DNA of 64,000 bases from the NCBI GenBank assembly GCA_963513935.1, contig OY740774.1, positions 97,285,668-97,349,667 on the forward strand, read 5' to 3'. Source of the stretch: Aphrophora alni. Its lineage: Eukaryota > Arthropoda > Insecta > Hemiptera > Aphrophoridae. Shown piece after piece: positions 39,701 to 51,377 of the stretch. The translations under genes were made by a program, and so were the position numbers. Every line of letters begins with the position of its first letter. Position 1 is the stretch's first letter. The notes beneath the pieces are model-generated. The model was not told where the DNA came from, made no database searches, and was given only the letters and a program-made list of their open reading frames with translations.

Positions 39701-40376
39701 CTCCGCATATTGTTAATTATAATATATTACCAAAACCTCTTAGCCTGAAACACTTCTTTGTTTAATTAGCAAACTTATTTAGACTACCCAAGACTAAATA
39801 AGGTTTTTAAATAACTATTCAATTAACACATTTTCAAAAAAAAAAGATTATGTGAAACATGACATACCACTTGACCACTTCAATTGTTTTATATGTTTTA
39901 CATTAATGTTTACATATTGTAGATGATTATCGAAATAAAACTGAAATAATTGTATATATAATAAATAATAGCGGTGTATTACGTTAAAACTTTCTCAGTT
40001 GTAAAATTATACGATTCATGTCTTTAATTTATTTTTATATTTATTGGATACTGGAATTATTTTGTTGAAATAATGATGTACTGAACACACATCAAACTAC
40101 TAGAAACTATTTAGCAGAACTAGGCCCTTTACAGACTGTAATTATTATCTACGTTATATGAGTGTATACAAAGGATTAGACGGGTCAACTTATGATTGTC
40201 TAGTTTAATAAATTGTCCAACAAAGGATAATTAAAATACATAAAATACATTTAATAGAATCTTGTTAAGTTCAATGTGAATTTGTTTAGGAATATTTACA
40301 ATATATTTGTGGTTCTTAATTTTCCAAAATAATTTACTATAATTATTTGTAGACATTTAAACAATCTGACGAATCT
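33789..40376. other. AT-rich stretch without recognised genes
   Basis: About 6.6 kb with only short chance frames of 60-76 codons, none with a recognised domain. A G-rich run sits at 36540-36550, next to T homopolymers. Confidence 0.55.
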
Positions 40377-40589
40377 ATTAATCAGGTGGTTGTATCTCCA
40401 CCACATTTTCATCTGGATGTTCGAGTGTACCCTAATGATATATTTTGGGAATGTTTAATCGACCGAGCAGTAGATGACTATAAATCAATGTTAATTTGGC
40501 CACCATATTTACAAGATTTGACACCATCCGATTATTTTATGAAGGGATACATTAAAGACTTAGTTTATCCCCGTCCACCTCAAAAATAG
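40377..40589 (+). pseudogene. DDE transposase remnant (IS630-Tc1-mariner-like)
   Basis: About 65 codons resemble the C-terminal part of the Tc1/mariner-type DDE transposases that are widespread in insect genomes: PPHFHLDVR, then a Trp-Glu segment, then IWPPYLQDLTPSDYFMKGYIKDLVY. In the family the last motif usually reads WPPRSPDLTPCDFFLWGYIKD, with the third catalytic acid at the C/S-D position, which is kept here. The second catalytic Asp, expected just before PPH, is replaced (VVVSPPH). The N-terminal DNA-binding domain and first Asp are absent, and a stop follows at 40587-40589. It is a dead fragment. It lies 11 bp upstream of a hammerhead-like repeat, which may be chance or a shared carrier element. 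Confidence 0.75.
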
Positions 40590-40600
40590 CATGAGTTATT

Positions 40601-40688
40601 GTAGCTCATATATCACTGAGGATGGCGCATTTATCGTAGAAACGCGATTGATTAAATAAAACTATTTTTTTAAAGATCTTGTGTTCGA
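40601..40688 (+). repeat. Hammerhead-like repeat, degenerate copy (+)
   Basis: It starts GTAGCTCATATATCACTGAG and keeps the core boxes CTGAGGA (40616-40622) and GAAA (40639-40642) around a stem-loop, followed by CGCG. The cleavage-site U is replaced by A and the outer stem is reduced to about 4 bp, so self-cleavage is unlikely. An inverted copy is at 42244-42332; both continue into ATTAAATAAA and AAGATCTT blocks. Confidence 0.65.
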
Positions 40689-42204
40689 GTATTATTCTAT
40701 CTAATATTATGTCAAATGCAAGCTTTATATTTATTTATAAATATTCTTACTTATTATATATTTTAATGTACGTTTTACAGGACATTATTTTTAATAGTCT
40801 TATAAAAGCAAATTAAGTTTCATTCTTCACGCTTCACGCTTAATCTTCTTATCAGCTCATAGCAGAAGTCTTTCCATTAATAGTGAAAACATTTGTTTTA
40901 ACACAATTTAATGCTCAAACTAAGTACATGTAATAAACTTTAAGGACTTATAAACATGTACATTAATTGCATTACAAGACCTTTAATGATTAGTTAAACT
41001 GTAATAGTCACATACATTTGATTTTATATAAAAAAAGGAAATATAGTTGATAATGATTCTACAACTTGTTAATCACAGATTGCGTTTACCGAATGATTTA
41101 CCATAGGTAGGTTCATAATGGTTTCCAGTACTATGAACTAATTTTTTTAAATGTTTTTACTGTTAAAACTCAATTAATCTTACTTTAGAGAGATAAGAGT
41201 TCTGCGATTATAAGTTTATATTGTTGTTGCTAAATAGCACAACTGTTCTTTTTGAGGCAAACCTAAAATGCCTACCGGTACCTTTAAAATAAAATGTCTA
41301 TCAATACAGAAGTTTCGTCCAAATTGGTCAGTCCTTTCATTTTATTCTATCAACATGACGTGCTCGGAGGAGGTCCGAATCTCCTGATAAACAGGTATTA
41401 CAATGTAAATAAATTTAACTAATTGTAAGAAATATTTCTAAAACTATCTTAATTTGTTTCTTATGAGTTCTATTTAAATTTAAAATTAAGTGTTATTTAA
41501 TTCATACAAAATTTCAATTGTGTTCAGTGATCTAGAACGAGTTTTTTTTAATAAATAACATTTCATTATTTCTAATTAAAAGAAATACATAATATTTGAA
41601 AAAAAATAAGTTATAGAGTATTTCAATAAATTAGTGTTCTTGAGATATATAAAAACAAAACTTTCATAAAATCTCTAGTCTGTTATAACCAAAGTTGACT
41701 TAACAAGTTATATTACAAATTAACTAATTTTAACTAAAATGTAACAAAGTTTTTTGGTTAATTTCATGGAATATCTTCAAGTAATCAAGCATGGTGAAAC
41801 ACTTAAGCTATAAACTTTAACTAACAACTAGAAGTTTAAGTTAATTTAACAAAAACATTGATTTATTTGAGCTAAGTTTTTATATTTTATCCAATTAATG
41901 TGCACTAATCAGTCATCTTAATATCCACATAAAGTAAATCAATGAAATAATGATTTAATATGAATGTAAGAATAACGTCAAAACTTTCAGATACGATAAA
42001 AATAATATCCACTAATGAACCTTATACCGTAATGAAATTTTTTTTGAATTGTTAAAAGGAAATTTTTATTCAACATAGGTAAATAAATACTCTTTTAGAA
42101 CTTTCGCAATTTTTTTATCACATAAATAAATTTAAAGTGCAATAGTCTATAGTAACAGTAAAAATAAAAATTATACCAAAATATTTAAGTAGAATTATTT
42201 TTAG

Positions 42205-42207
<3 letters not shown>
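40689..42207. other. Spacer between two inverted hammerhead-like repeats
   Basis: About 1.5 kb of AT-rich DNA with no coding frame. If the flanking copies are the ends of one element, its coding part has been lost. Confidence 0.5.

Positions 42208-42243
<36 letters not shown>
42208..42243. repeat. Poly(A) homopolymer, 36 bp
   Basis: It directly adjoins the inverted hammerhead-like repeat and would be a T tract at the 3' side of that repeat on the minus strand, so it does not read as its poly(A) tail. Confidence 0.95.
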
Positions 42244-42244
<1 letters not shown>

Positions 42245-42332
42245 GAATAAAAGATCTTACAAGAATTGCGTTTATTTAATTAAACGCGGTTCAACGATAA
42301 AGTCGCCATCCTCAGTGATACATGAGCTACAA
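42244..42332 (-). repeat. Hammerhead-like repeat, degenerate copy (-)
   Basis: The minus strand reads TGTAGCTCATGTATCACTGA then CTGAGGA (42309-42315), a GGCGA/TCGTT stem-loop, GAAC (42289-42292) in place of GAAA, and CGCG. The changed core A and a weak outer stem predict inactivity. It is the closest relative of 40601-40688 and a more distant relative of the palindrome arms at 58.8-59.0 kb. Confidence 0.65.
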
Positions 42333-43589
42333 CAAAAAAAGCTCAATATTTATTTCAAATAAAAAGACAATCAAAATTTTATTAATATTTGTCCAACTTT
42401 CTTTCTTAAGAAATATCTACGTCTTTACAACACAAATTAAAATTTGCACAATCAATTATTATACCTGTTGCTATTATTAAACTAGGGAAATCTAAATATA
42501 ACCTAACACGAAAATATCGTTTATTGAACACGTTAGTTGCAAGAGTAATACGATAGAATGTATTATTTCTCATGATTTTATGATTACTATGAAAATTAAT
42601 GATTTTACTACAGTTCAGATTTTTAATGGTTCAGTTTGTCACTGGTTTAAAAATGTGAGTATACTATCTGAATAATAACTTGTATATGCTTTGTAGCTTG
42701 TCTCCTCCGTAAATGTTGATCTAACATCAACAGTCTTATTGTAAATTTCGCTTGAAATATGTAGGGGTACATGTTACAATTGTTTTAAATCAAAATTTAC
42801 TGTTCATTTCTAAAATATCTTGACTTATGATAGTATTGTTTTAATGTCAAAATGTGGAACCATATATATTACACCATGTAATATCATTTAAAACGCTTGT
42901 ACACTTGCAATTATCAAATAAAAATATTTGTTCTTTCAGACAACCCGTATAGTCATGAATCTGATTACCACGAGCCTTGTATATCACCATATTATCAAAC
43001 AGTTCAAAAATAAATAAATACACGTATCATATTTCAGATCTGTAACATTACGTTTTCCTTGTGTATGTCATGTGACAGTTAAACGTAATCAACTGGCTTT
43101 TCGTTTCAATATTAATATTAATTAATTTGTATGATTTAAATAGCTCAGTGTATTACGTACAGTGGCTTACTGTCCAATTTGTTATGAACATTTGCTTTGT
43201 TTTATAAAAGGATATGAGATTTTATTTAGATAAAAACTCGCAGTTTAAATAAACGTTCACGTTTTTCCTTTTATAAAATCATTTTACATTAATTATTTAC
43301 CTTTCAATTTAATACATTGTGTTTATTTACTTTTTGAAGTTAATAATGTGAATTAAAGTATACAGTGAACTGTTTGTGTTCCTGGAACAACATTTGATGT
43401 TGATTTAATAACTTATTACATTAAATATATACACAACAACTTTATATTTTATAAATTGGTTGAGCAAATAATTCTCCGTGTCTGGCTAACCATGAGAGTG
43501 GTATCACTTCAAAGAGAATCCATGAGAGAGAATCCTATTTATAGTAGTGGGTCTCTTTCATTAGTCCAGCACACATAACTAGATTGACG
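42333..43589. other. AT-rich stretch without recognised genes
   Basis: No coding, RNA or shared repeat signal was recognised. Confidence 0.55.
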
Positions 43590-44110
43590 ACTTTGTGGAT
43601 ATTCTTGAAATGGCATTAGACCGAATTACAAGAATTACTGACCTTGAATCACCGTATCATATTAGCTGTGATGACAATGAGTTATGATCTCATAGTGAAC
43701 CTATATATGAAGAATGCACTGATTTGCAATACGTACGGGTTCAAAACCTCTAAAGGTATTTGGGTTTAGTGAGTCAGATCCAGACTGGGCTTTAGCTTAA
43801 GACTGAGAATGATAAGAGAAGTTTTAAAAATGCAATTTTTAAATGTACTTATAGAATCTGCTAAAAGAAATTTAGGTAGAGACTACTTGTATAAACTCAG
43901 ACAAGAGAGACTCAATGCTCGTTTTGACAAAACACTACTACATTTCTAGTAGAGTGAGACTGTGATGTCGCCTTGAACTTCTGGGCAGGAAATCATTTGA
44001 ATTTCTAGCCACTCAATGGGGTAAGAGACAGACAGGGAAACAGAACAACTTCATCGATTGAACATCTTTTCGTTTTTCAAAAACCTGAGACTGGATTGAT
44101 AAGGTATGTC
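43590..44110 (+). pseudogene. Decayed coding remnant of a repetitive protein
   Basis: Fragments in shifting plus-strand frames read like protein: DDFVDILEMALDRITRITDL followed by ESPYHISCDD, then SEPIYEECTDLQ, then VFGFSESDPDWALA, then KRNLGRDYLYKLRQERLNAR. Acidic SDPDW-type segments followed by a basic KRN.G..Y segment recall repetitive, transposon-associated proteins of insects, but I cannot name the family. Stops and frameshifts separate every block. The order of blocks suggests one ancestral frame of at least 150 codons. Confidence 0.35.
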
Positions 44111-44339
44111 CAGGTAATAAGCATGCGCCTAAAGATCAATAACTGTTCTGTTAATCCGAACGCTCCTAGTAATAACAATGATTATTATGATAAAGAGTGA
44201 TTTTGGATAAGAAGTACCTTGACATGGTATTGCTTACATAGCTTACTGATTCGGATCATGTGATTTCTTTTCACATTTCTCTAATGATTATAGTTATGGA
44301 TAAACTAGTCTAACTATTAGTTTATGTTTAATTTTCGTA

Positions 44340-44345
44340 ATTTTA
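44340..44345 (+). repeat. Target-site duplication ATTTTA, left
   Basis: ATTTTA directly precedes the left terminus AGTAGAG of the inverted-repeat element and recurs at 45214-45219 after its right terminus. Confidence 0.65.
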
Positions 44346-44610
44346 AGTAGAGAATGAGACAGTTGAGAACCAGATTGGGGTAGGTGTAGATGTAGGGTGT
44401 AGTGGGGAGGATGACGGGTGTGGTTGGGTGTGGTTGGGTGTGTTTGCCCTTCCAATGCCCCCTCCTCCTCCCCTTACCTCGCCCCTCTGCTCCTCCCTCC
44501 GTACCCGCCATTTTGTGACGTCTTTTGTTGACGTCATTTAGACATCCCTAGTCCTTTTCCCCCTCCACCCCATCGCCATTTTGGGTCCCATCCCTGTCGT
44601 CGTAACTGTA
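44346..44610 (+). repeat. Left terminal inverted repeat
   Basis: Pairs with 44957-45213. It contains a perfect TGACGTCA near 44529-44536 and pyrimidine-rich blocks. Short open frames read through it on the minus strand are low-complexity and also arise from the other arm. Confidence 0.75.
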
Positions 44611-44784
44611 GACGTCGCCCTCGCCGTCTACATAGCCTACCCGTCGGTCCCAACCCTTTGCTCCTCCCCTCGTGACGTAACCGTTGACATCATCCCCCAC
44701 TAGCCTGCCAATGAACCCTCCCCATTGCCTTGCGGCTGTGACCGTTCACGTAATGTATATTGACGTCAGACCTATAACTTTTAG

Positions 44785-44858
44785 TTTCCTAGTGGGATTC
44801 GAACCACCGAAGTTAGGATTTGAAGGCACAGACACTACCGACTGAGCTATCGGTTCAT
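44785..44858 (-). tRNA. tRNA-like Pol III promoter unit (pseudo-tRNA or SINE head)
   Basis: The minus strand carries a perfect A box, TAGCTCAGTCGG (44838-44849), and 32 nt further a perfect B box, GGTTCGAATCC (44795-44805), the internal Pol III promoter of tRNA genes. The T-arm is nearly canonical (GTGG, loop, CCAC, one stem base missing). The D-stem and anticodon stem pair poorly and the acceptor ends are not complementary, so this is unlikely to be a working tRNA. It is better read as the tRNA-derived head of a SINE, or a tRNA-like unit captured at the centre of the inverted-repeat element. Confidence 0.7.
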
Positions 44859-44956
44859 AGTACTACCGGTTGTGTATTATTGTAGTATATAGGCCACCAT
44901 GTTTGACGGAAAGTTTGTTACCTTGCAGGACACCGACGTACAGTTATGAGATGGTG

Positions 44957-45213
44957 ACAGTTACGACAAAAGGGAGGGGACGCAAAAAGGCGATGGGGTA
45001 GAGGGGAAAAGGGGAGGGACTAGGGATGTATAAATGATGTAAATAAAAGACATCACTAAGTGGCGGGTGGGGAGGGAGGAGCCAAGAGGCGGGATAAAGG
45101 GAGGGGAGAGGCAAGGGAAGTGCAAACACACCACACCACACCCATCATCCTCCCCACTACACTCTCCATCTACCCCCACTCTAATCTGGTTCTCAACTGA
45201 CCCACACTCTACT
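44957..45213 (-). repeat. Right terminal inverted repeat
   Basis: Reverse complement of the left arm with scattered substitutions and indels, ending CTCTACT followed by the ATTTTA duplicate at 45214-45219. Confidence 0.75.
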
Positions 45214-45219
45214 ATTTTA
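45214..45219 (+). repeat. Target-site duplication ATTTTA, right
   Basis: Identical hexamer to 44340-44345, directly outside the right terminus. Confidence 0.65.
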
Positions 45220-48200
45220 CTTACTTCTTATTATTTATCATTCTAGACTCATTTATTTATTGCAAGCTGTTGCTTCCCTCAATTAATTCCTCACAAAAAC
45301 TTCATTACTCAGTTTTCTGGAAGCTTGTTTTAATTCATAAATTTTGATTATTGTCTGAAAATTGTACTAGATGTAGTTAGTTAGAGTATGATTACTTCAA
45401 ATTCAATATATAGGTTATTATCAGAAGACATATTTTTTTTTTAAATGTCACAGAGTATCTAATAGATCTTTACTTGGAGTTTTAAATATTGACAATACTT
45501 AACGGTTTACATTGAAGCTAAAGCGTTTGGTAAATAGTTCCAATTATTTATAATTTACAATTGTTTATAATTTATTTTGTGATTCGAAATTCCCCAAATC
45601 GAATAGCTACATGAATATATTTAATTTATTTTTATATGTTTTTATAATGCTGCACTGAAAATGATTTATAGCAATCCAGTAAAACTGTTGAAGTGTAAAA
45701 CATATGTTTTGCTTAAAAAATGTCTACTTGTTTGTTGAACAAATTATGAACTTAAAATTAATGACGTTCTGCTTCGAACATAATTTACATCTGAATAAAT
45801 ACAATAGTCAGATTAAACTAATAAAGTAAGGCCTATATTGAATACAAAATTATTATATATTTACAAAAGAATAAAATTAATACTCTATAAAGTTATAGTA
45901 TTTAGTGTACGATTAATTTATCCCATTTCCTCAAAATTTGATTTGAGTAAACGAATATCTGTTGTTTGTATTATGCTTTAATTTTTAAGCCACGTTATAT
46001 TTCATTAACATCAATAATCTTCTATATTCATACTGTGAATAAATAAATATTTATTGAAGTAAAACTAACATAAATTAAAGATAATTTATACATTCCATAT
46101 CTTGAAAAACAATTACATTTTATGGGTAGACCCTTTATTGTTACACTTGGTTTAAGAAAAATATCAATAATTCAATTTTACATTTACCCTTTCTTTTATC
46201 CACCATAAAATGAAACTTATTTTTTCGGCCCTTATGAGTCATTGTATGGATACTTTTTTATTGGATAATGTCTGGTCAGTATATCGAGTCTCTGTTCATT
46301 ATTTGGGAACTAGAACTTTATACCAATCTTAGCTTCCTACTGATCGTCCTATGATGATTCAAAAAGTTTTGAAACCACTACAGTTTAGTTATACAGTCAC
46401 GCTGTGTAATGATTTTATAATGCACAAATGATGGTAACCTTCCTATTACTCCATATCAATAATATGCACTATCCGTGATTATCAAGGCATATTATTATTT
46501 TATATACTTGAACAACGTATAATAATTGACAAATTTCTCAGATTTCTGTTTCTACAGGAGTTTGCTACTCCCTAAACCCATTGCCTTTAGAAAATTGGGT
46601 TTGATGATAAATAAAATAATTAAATTTCCTTCGTAGTCCCTAGAGAGTCCTGTGGAAATGATTTTGGGATAAACTTTCTAACAGGAATTATCCGACAGTT
46701 TTTATATTATGGCCAAATAATAAGATTTTTTTTAATGATAACTCAAAATTAGGTTGTAAACGACCATAACAAAACAACAAATTACGATCTTCTCAAAATC
46801 TGCTTTAACAATTACATTTTACTCACTTTTATAACAATTACACATTACTAAATAAAATAACCATTGGAATAGTTGAAATATAATATTTATAACATGACTA
46901 ATGTACACATATCGCTGCCATGACGTAAAATTTCCTTTGGAAGGAAATCGATGAAACTAATTAATTGAAGTATGTAGATAATCAATTTGCATGTCAAAAG
47001 AAAGAATGGAGATCCTTTTGTAAAACAATTAATGTATCTGTGTTTCTACTGTAAACTCTTTTACTAAGCGATGACAAGTAGAAAGCTTGGAGCAGAGACA
47101 CAATGAGTATCGTAAATTACTGATGCAAATTAGATTATCAATTTACATTTATTCCTTTTTTGGGGGATCACTGAAATAATTAGAAAATAAAAAATTCTGT
47201 ACCTGACATTGACTAATTTACTGTACATTCTACCACTGTTATATTACTATTTGTTTAAAGTTCCTGGTCTTGGTTTTGTGCATTATCAATATAGATAATA
47301 TATATTGGTTTACTACTACTATACTGTGTAATATCCAGTACCATATGTCATAAAGCAGTTTATTTTGAGAGAAATAACATCACAGCAAAGCTCAGTAAAC
47401 TGTAAAAATTTACTCTCTTATTAAAGATCTGATTATTTTATTTATACAAAACTGACTCAAATTGAACTATTCTGAATAGAGGATAGTAGAACGTAAACAT
47501 TGTTATGAAATAATTATAAAACTTAGTCACGCATTATTGTACAAAGATAAGTTGAGACCTTTAAAATGCATCTTCTTTACATGAGTAATACTTACAGCTG
47601 ATGTTCAATATACCACAATATTAAAAATATTACATTGAATAGAAAAAAATTTCTTAAGCTCTAAATAAAAAATGTATTTAGTAATATGTTATTACAATTA
47701 TTATATATTAAATTTAGTCAAGTTACTATATTTAAGATAACCATTAAATATTATATTATGAAGATGTACGTGACAGACAAGCGCATAGCTTGAATACTTT
47801 AAAATGAATTTATAAAAAGATAGCGTCAGAGTAGATTTTTTTAAATTTCGTAATAGAGGGGATCTTCAAAAGACAAAGGGAGATATCCGATCTTCCCAAT
47901 AGTGTGAGATTCTTACTCACTAAAACCACCTTCCTTCCTGTTATTACCCGTATCGCGTAGGACAAGGTTTCAGGAATGGTTTCTCATGTACCAAACTTGT
48001 AAGCTCTTTCCATGGACTTATCGATAAGATATGGTGTAAAACAGCAAAACATTATGAAATAAAAACAGAAGTTGGTCAAGAGAAATGTGGTAAGGGAGAA
48101 GACAGCAAAACAACTAATCCATGACTAAGTGAAAAAGGTATACATCCAACTAGATTCTTAGAGATGCCAAGCTTGGACTTACTACAGGTGTCCCCTGAGG

Positions 48201-49039
48201 TAAACATACCTTTGGAGATGTTTACTTAATATATTATTCGGGTTTACTTTAAATTAAAATAAATAAATTCTAAAAATATTACTCAATATTTTCATATCAA
48301 GCAACAACTTAGATGGATATTAAAAAATTATTTAAATGATTTGTAGTCACAGTATATTAAACAAATTTGGTTTTTCTTTTTACCAGTTGTTAAGAAAATG
48401 TGTAAACCAGTTTTCTATTTTAAATTGTAAATTATTTTGAAAGTAGGGTAAAGTTTCTTAGAACTGATAAATTTTAAGTTTTGATCAGCAAACATAGCAT
48501 TCGAAAAAATTTAATAAATTAATGAGGTAATGAACTAACGTTGATGAAAACATATCCAGTGAATACTTGTATAAAAGTAATCGTTAAAAATATACACTAT
48601 AGCTACACCAAATAGTAACTATTATTAATAGTAATATATTTTCGCAGAATAATGCATTTTTAAAATGAGTTACAATAAAGAAAAAAAATTTTTTTTATGT
48701 ATTTATATGTATTGTACTTACTCAGTAAACTGGAACTGTGATGAATTCCCTTTGAGTAATCAAATAGTTGATACCTGCCAATCAATTTCAATGTCAAAAT
48801 TACAGACATTGTATAATACGATAATATGACACTAAATGTGATGGCTGGCAACCTAATAATAAACTTTCTAGGACGCCAGAAAAGAACAATTTGTTTTCCA
48901 GGCAGATTCACCTACAACCAACAAGAAAACATTTTGTTTTAATTATTGAAAATAATTAATAATGATAAAAATTCCATAAGAACTACGAGTAACGAAAATG
49001 ACTTCGTAAACAATAACTGATTGTGTATTGACTTTTATT
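45220..49039. other. AT-rich stretch without recognised genes
   Basis: No gene was recognised. A 31-nt block at 45509-45539 recurs perfectly, inverted, at 50884-50914. Segment 47860-48210 is a degenerate repeat distantly related to 29850-30120. Confidence 0.55.
47860..48210 (-). repeat. Degenerate repeat related to 29.9-30.1 kb
   Basis: Less AT-rich than its surroundings. The minus strand has CCTCAGGGGACACCTGTAG and other short blocks also found in 29850-30120. There is no open frame, and its nature is unknown. Confidence 0.35.
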
Positions 49040-49885
49040 TAAAAAAAATTTTTTTATTCTAACCATACAAAAAATATTGAACTTTGTTGTTGAGAAGGTT
49101 TATCGAAATTATTAAATTATAACATGTTCAAGCTATTGTAACATTGTGGTTGTTGACAAATGACAGGTTTTTTTTTCTGAATTAAGGTCACAATTGATTT
49201 ATTCAAGTAATAATTGTTGTCTATATATACAACTTAATAATTAGTGTTAGAAATAACTACATAACAAAAACGTTATATGATTATATACAGTAAGTAAAAA
49301 TATTAATAAATTTAAAATCAAAATATAAACTTCTCAATGACAATTAATATACAAAGCTCAACTAGAGTAGTGAAACATGTTATTCATTTTAATTTCCTTT
49401 ATTGTGTTGTACACATACAATTTTTGAAATGTTCAGCGTTGCTGGGCATAAACACGACAAATCTATAAAACTGTTGACATTACTCTCAGCACATAGGATA
49501 AATAAATATTGTCATTATTACTACATCAATATCAACTAAAAAGTAAATTTTGTAAAAAATAGATCTTTGTGTTTGAGTATTTTTTTCGATATTATTATAT
49601 TATTGAGTTATAACATGTTCAAGCTATTTAAAATTGAGGATGTTGACAAATGACAGGTTTTTTTTCTGAATTATGGTCACATTTGATTTATTCAAGTAAT
49701 AATTTATTGTTGTCTATATATACAATTTAATAGTTAGTGTTAGAATTTTCTTAAATGAATCCGTTCCGATTTTAAACAATGCATTTCTTTATAATATTAT
49801 TTACTTGTATTTATCTTTCGTAACCTCTACGTCAGACATTAACATCTTATTATTCAAACTAACATCATTTAATTCAGATTTATAA

Positions 49886-50175
49886 TTTACTACAGATACA
49901 GTTAGTTAAATCAGCTTACATTTCGTTTTATCTTCTAATTTCACTACAAAACTTTAAATAATCACTTAAGCTCCGATGTTTACTTTACTACCCTTTCAAT
50001 GAACTCATTATAAAATCCATTACAGTTTGAAAGCCAGATAAAACGTTGTCCCAAAAGTTTCAAATTTGTTGAAAGGACTTTAAATGGGAATTGTTCGGAT
50101 GTGAAAAGTTACTGTTTACACATTAAAATAACAAATATCAGAAGGGATGAATATCTTAACTATTAAGTTATAAAA
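49886..50175 (+). repeat. Dispersed repeat family R2, copy 2
   Basis: Partner of 30328-30607 in the same orientation. It lies inside the DNA that interrupts the 489-bp satellite. The frame of copy 1 is broken here, confirming that it is non-coding. Confidence 0.8.
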
Positions 50176-50620
50176 TTGAGATAATACGACTTATCCAGCA
50201 AAATCACAAAATGTAATACAAGCAGAGTCTTCAAAAGGTGATATCGAAACTTGTTTTTTTAAAGAAATTATAAATTCCATTGAAAGATTAAGCTGTCTTA
50301 CTCAGTACGATAAGTTCAATTAAAACAGTTTTTACACAAATTAATAAATGACCTTTCGAAAGTGTAAATCAATTCCATTATCGTGTGATAAACTTTAAAA
50401 TAGCACACATGTTCTAAACATGTCAAATAACGACTACTTTTTTAAATAAAAAACAGAACAAATCATAACGACGATCAAATGTTCTTATTAGCTGTAAAAC
50501 AAACAAGGAGCGGATTAAAATACTTTTTAATCATCGTTGGAAGATAAGTGGGACGCTATGATTGTTATCAAATTTTAGTTTTCAAAGTTTGATAATACGA
50601 TATACAGACTACACATTATC

Positions 50621-50624
<4 letters not shown>

Positions 50625-50668
<44 letters not shown>
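50625..50668. repeat. (AT)22 microsatellite
   Basis: Uninterrupted AT dinucleotides within the satellite interruption. Confidence 0.97.
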
Positions 50669-50673
<5 letters not shown>

Positions 50674-50986
50674 ACAAAGAATTAAGTAAATTTTAAGCAA
50701 AATATATGTTTTATACCTCATCAGTTTTGATAGGCTTTTATACAAATAATGTTCAGTGGAGACATTTTTTTTATACAAAAAGACATTTTTTATAAAATAA
50801 ATGTTTTCAACTTGGCATTAACAAGTATTCGATTTGCGGAATTTCTCATTAGAGAAGAAGTTATAAATAAATCTCTTCACACAAACTATTTACCAAACGC
50901 TTTAGCTTCAATGTAGTCAATAATAACTATCAAGAAATATCAATATTAAAAAATTCCAATTAAAATTCTGTTGGTTAGATTCCTGT

Positions 50987-51377
50987 TACATTATGTTTTT
51001 TTAAATATATCTTCAGATAATGAACTTTATATTACTTTTTAATTAAGCATGTACTAATAAACTATAGGCCTATCTTTTAACCCATCTAAATTATAGAGGC
51101 TAATCAAAAGTTTATGAAGTAAAAGGAACTTCAGCAAAACAGTGTAATTTAATTTTAGTGGAACTAATTAGTTTTGCAATAAATTAGTGACTTGAGAAGG
51201 AAAATATTAAATAAGGAAAATTACAGGCATAATTTAGATGAACATTTATAAAACTTGATATTAATCATGGAAAAAAAAAGTTTTCCAATTATATAATCCA
51301 CTGTAACTATTAGATTATTGGTACACTTCCCATTTTAACCGAAATGGGAAGATCGTCGTGGTATTTAAATAACTTGT
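50987..51377 (+). repeat. Dispersed repeat family R3, copy 1
   Basis: Matches 57154-57534 in the same orientation (AAATATATCTTC, TAATCAAAAGTTTATGAAGT, CAGTGTAATTTAATTTT, AATTACAGGCATAATTTAG). No coding capacity or terminal structure was seen. It lies inside the satellite interruption. Confidence 0.8.

Larger units (their letters stand above)
44346..45213. mobile_element. 868-bp GC-rich terminal-inverted-repeat element
   Basis: The element is far richer in GC than the surrounding DNA. Left arm 44346-44610 and right arm 44957-45213 are long, imperfect inverted repeats (AGTTGAGAACCAGATT, GTGTAGTGGGGAGGATGA, CATCCCTAGTCC, CCCCATCGCC and GTCGTAACTGT in the same order), both with the terminus AGTAGAG. 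Flanking ATTTTA hexamers look like a target-site duplication. There is no transposase, so it is a MITE or foldback element mobilised in trans. Arms this long (about 30% of the element each) and the purine/pyrimidine bias suggest a foldback type. I cannot assign a superfamily from a 6-bp duplication. The core holds a tRNA-like unit. Confidence 0.8.

Noticed and set aside
44785..44858. Functional tRNA gene
   Set aside because: The A and B boxes are perfect, but the acceptor, D and anticodon stems pair poorly.
44317..45179. Four short Pro/Gly/Arg-rich minus-strand frames
   Set aside because: They arise from the GC-rich inverted arms of the 868-bp element and are not shared as protein between copies.
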